53,318 nt of DNA, from NCBI GenBank assembly GCA_012837335.1, contig DURM01000078.1, positions 1-53,318 of the forward strand. The letters are read 5' to 3'. A model generated the notes under the pieces. It did not search any database. It was not told the DNA's origin and saw only the letters and a program-made list of their open reading frames with translations. Source of the stretch: Bacillota bacterium (GTDB lineage: Bacteria > Bacillota > Limnochordia > Darwinibacteriales > DTU012). Made by a program: the position numbers and the translations under genes. Below are positions 53,005 through 53,318 of the stretch, piece by piece. Every line of letters starts with the position of its first letter. Positions within the stretch are counted from its first letter, which is position 1.

Positions 53005-53318
53005 ATCTGCAGTATACGACGCTGGGAGCAACCACAAGGTATTGTGATTTCTTGCCTCAGCTGGTATATTCTTTCGTATGAAGCAACTCATTTTTATGGG
53101 GTCTCTTGACAATTTACAAAAGAATAACTTAAAAAATCCTAAAAATTAACACCGGTCTGCTCCTAATTTGCGTGGAAATGTCATAATATGTATATTTTAG
53201 AAAAAAACAACGCTAGGGTTATAATTTGGTTCTGCAATAGTGCTAAAAGACGGCAGATTGTCAACAACTTGAGCTGATAGATCTCTATACCAAAAATAAG
53301 ATAGGACGCTGGATTAAC
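53005..53318. other. AT-rich intergenic region, no gene seen
   Basis: No convincing coding frame on either strand. On plus, TTGCGT (53168-53173), a 17-nt spacer and TATATT (53191-53196) could be a promoter reading out of the window. A consensus TTGACA at 53106-53111 has only TTAAAA at the right distance. Confidence 0.35.

Noticed and set aside
53106-53134. TTGACA with TTAAAA as a promoter
   Set aside because: The -10 is poor and no gene follows within the window.

Overview
This window is a chromosomal segment of a Gram-positive, probably endospore-forming member of the Bacillota (Firmicutes). The reasons are the SleB/YpeB germination pair, Veg, a YpiB-type IDEAL-domain protein, a ydaO-type c-di-AMP riboswitch, TTGACA/TATAAT-type promoters, strong AAGGAGG ribosome-binding sites and a long uninterrupted S10-spc-alpha cluster. 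rpsD sits inside the alpha operon and an ECF module follows rplQ, which points to a clostridial or deep-branching (for example limnochordial) lineage rather than Bacillus; this placement is an inference. GTG and TTG starts are very common. I saw no tRNA, rRNA, CRISPR array, insertion sequence or prophage.

Layout. 1-15.6 kb: the end of tuf, a structured leader, then the full ribosomal protein cluster rpsJ to rplQ with secY, adk, map, a KOW-domain protein, infA and rpoA. 15.6-19.9 kb: ecfA1-ecfA2-ecfT-truA, then rplM-rpsI behind a good sigma-A promoter and an L13-type leader. 19.9-24.1 kb: a class A penicillin-binding protein (minus) and sleB-ypeB (plus). 24.1-28.4 kb (minus): a damage-inducible translesion-synthesis cassette with a LexA-boxed promoter, an ImuB-like degenerate Y-family protein, a small DUF6504-like ORF with no normal start codon, and a DnaE2-like polymerase. 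28.4-35.2 kb: PhnP-like hydrolase, YpiB-like protein, signal peptidase I, MazG-like hydrolase, tex (minus), YigZ, and a TPM-LemA pair. 35.2-37.4 kb (minus): a RING-finger/membrane/solute-binding fusion, a GT4 glycosyltransferase and a tiny Tyr-rich protein. 37.5-40.6 kb: rnhA, tyrA, then queG and a NifU-like scaffold (minus). 40.7-48.1 kb: an archaeal-type ADP-dependent sugar kinase, a Ski2-like helicase, and a heterodimeric ABC exporter behind a leader with two competing Shine-Dalgarno sequences. 48.1-52.2 kb: an HD-domain hydrolase and a large GH2 glycosidase. 52.2-53.3 kb: veg (minus), about 300 nt downstream of a c-di-AMP riboswitch with its own promoter and terminator.

Most interesting points: the SOS mutasome cassette with its LexA-controlled promoter and hidden third ORF; the c-di-AMP riboswitch upstream of veg; the two-SD leader of the ABC exporter; several strong SD sequences followed at 6-7 nt by AUC instead of AUG/GUG/UUG; the RING-TM-SBP fusion; and the ADP-dependent kinase next to a Ski2-like helicase. 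Convergent genes are packed so tightly that intrinsic terminators often lie inside, or end in, the 3' coding end of the opposing gene. All family assignments are by eye; no database search was run.
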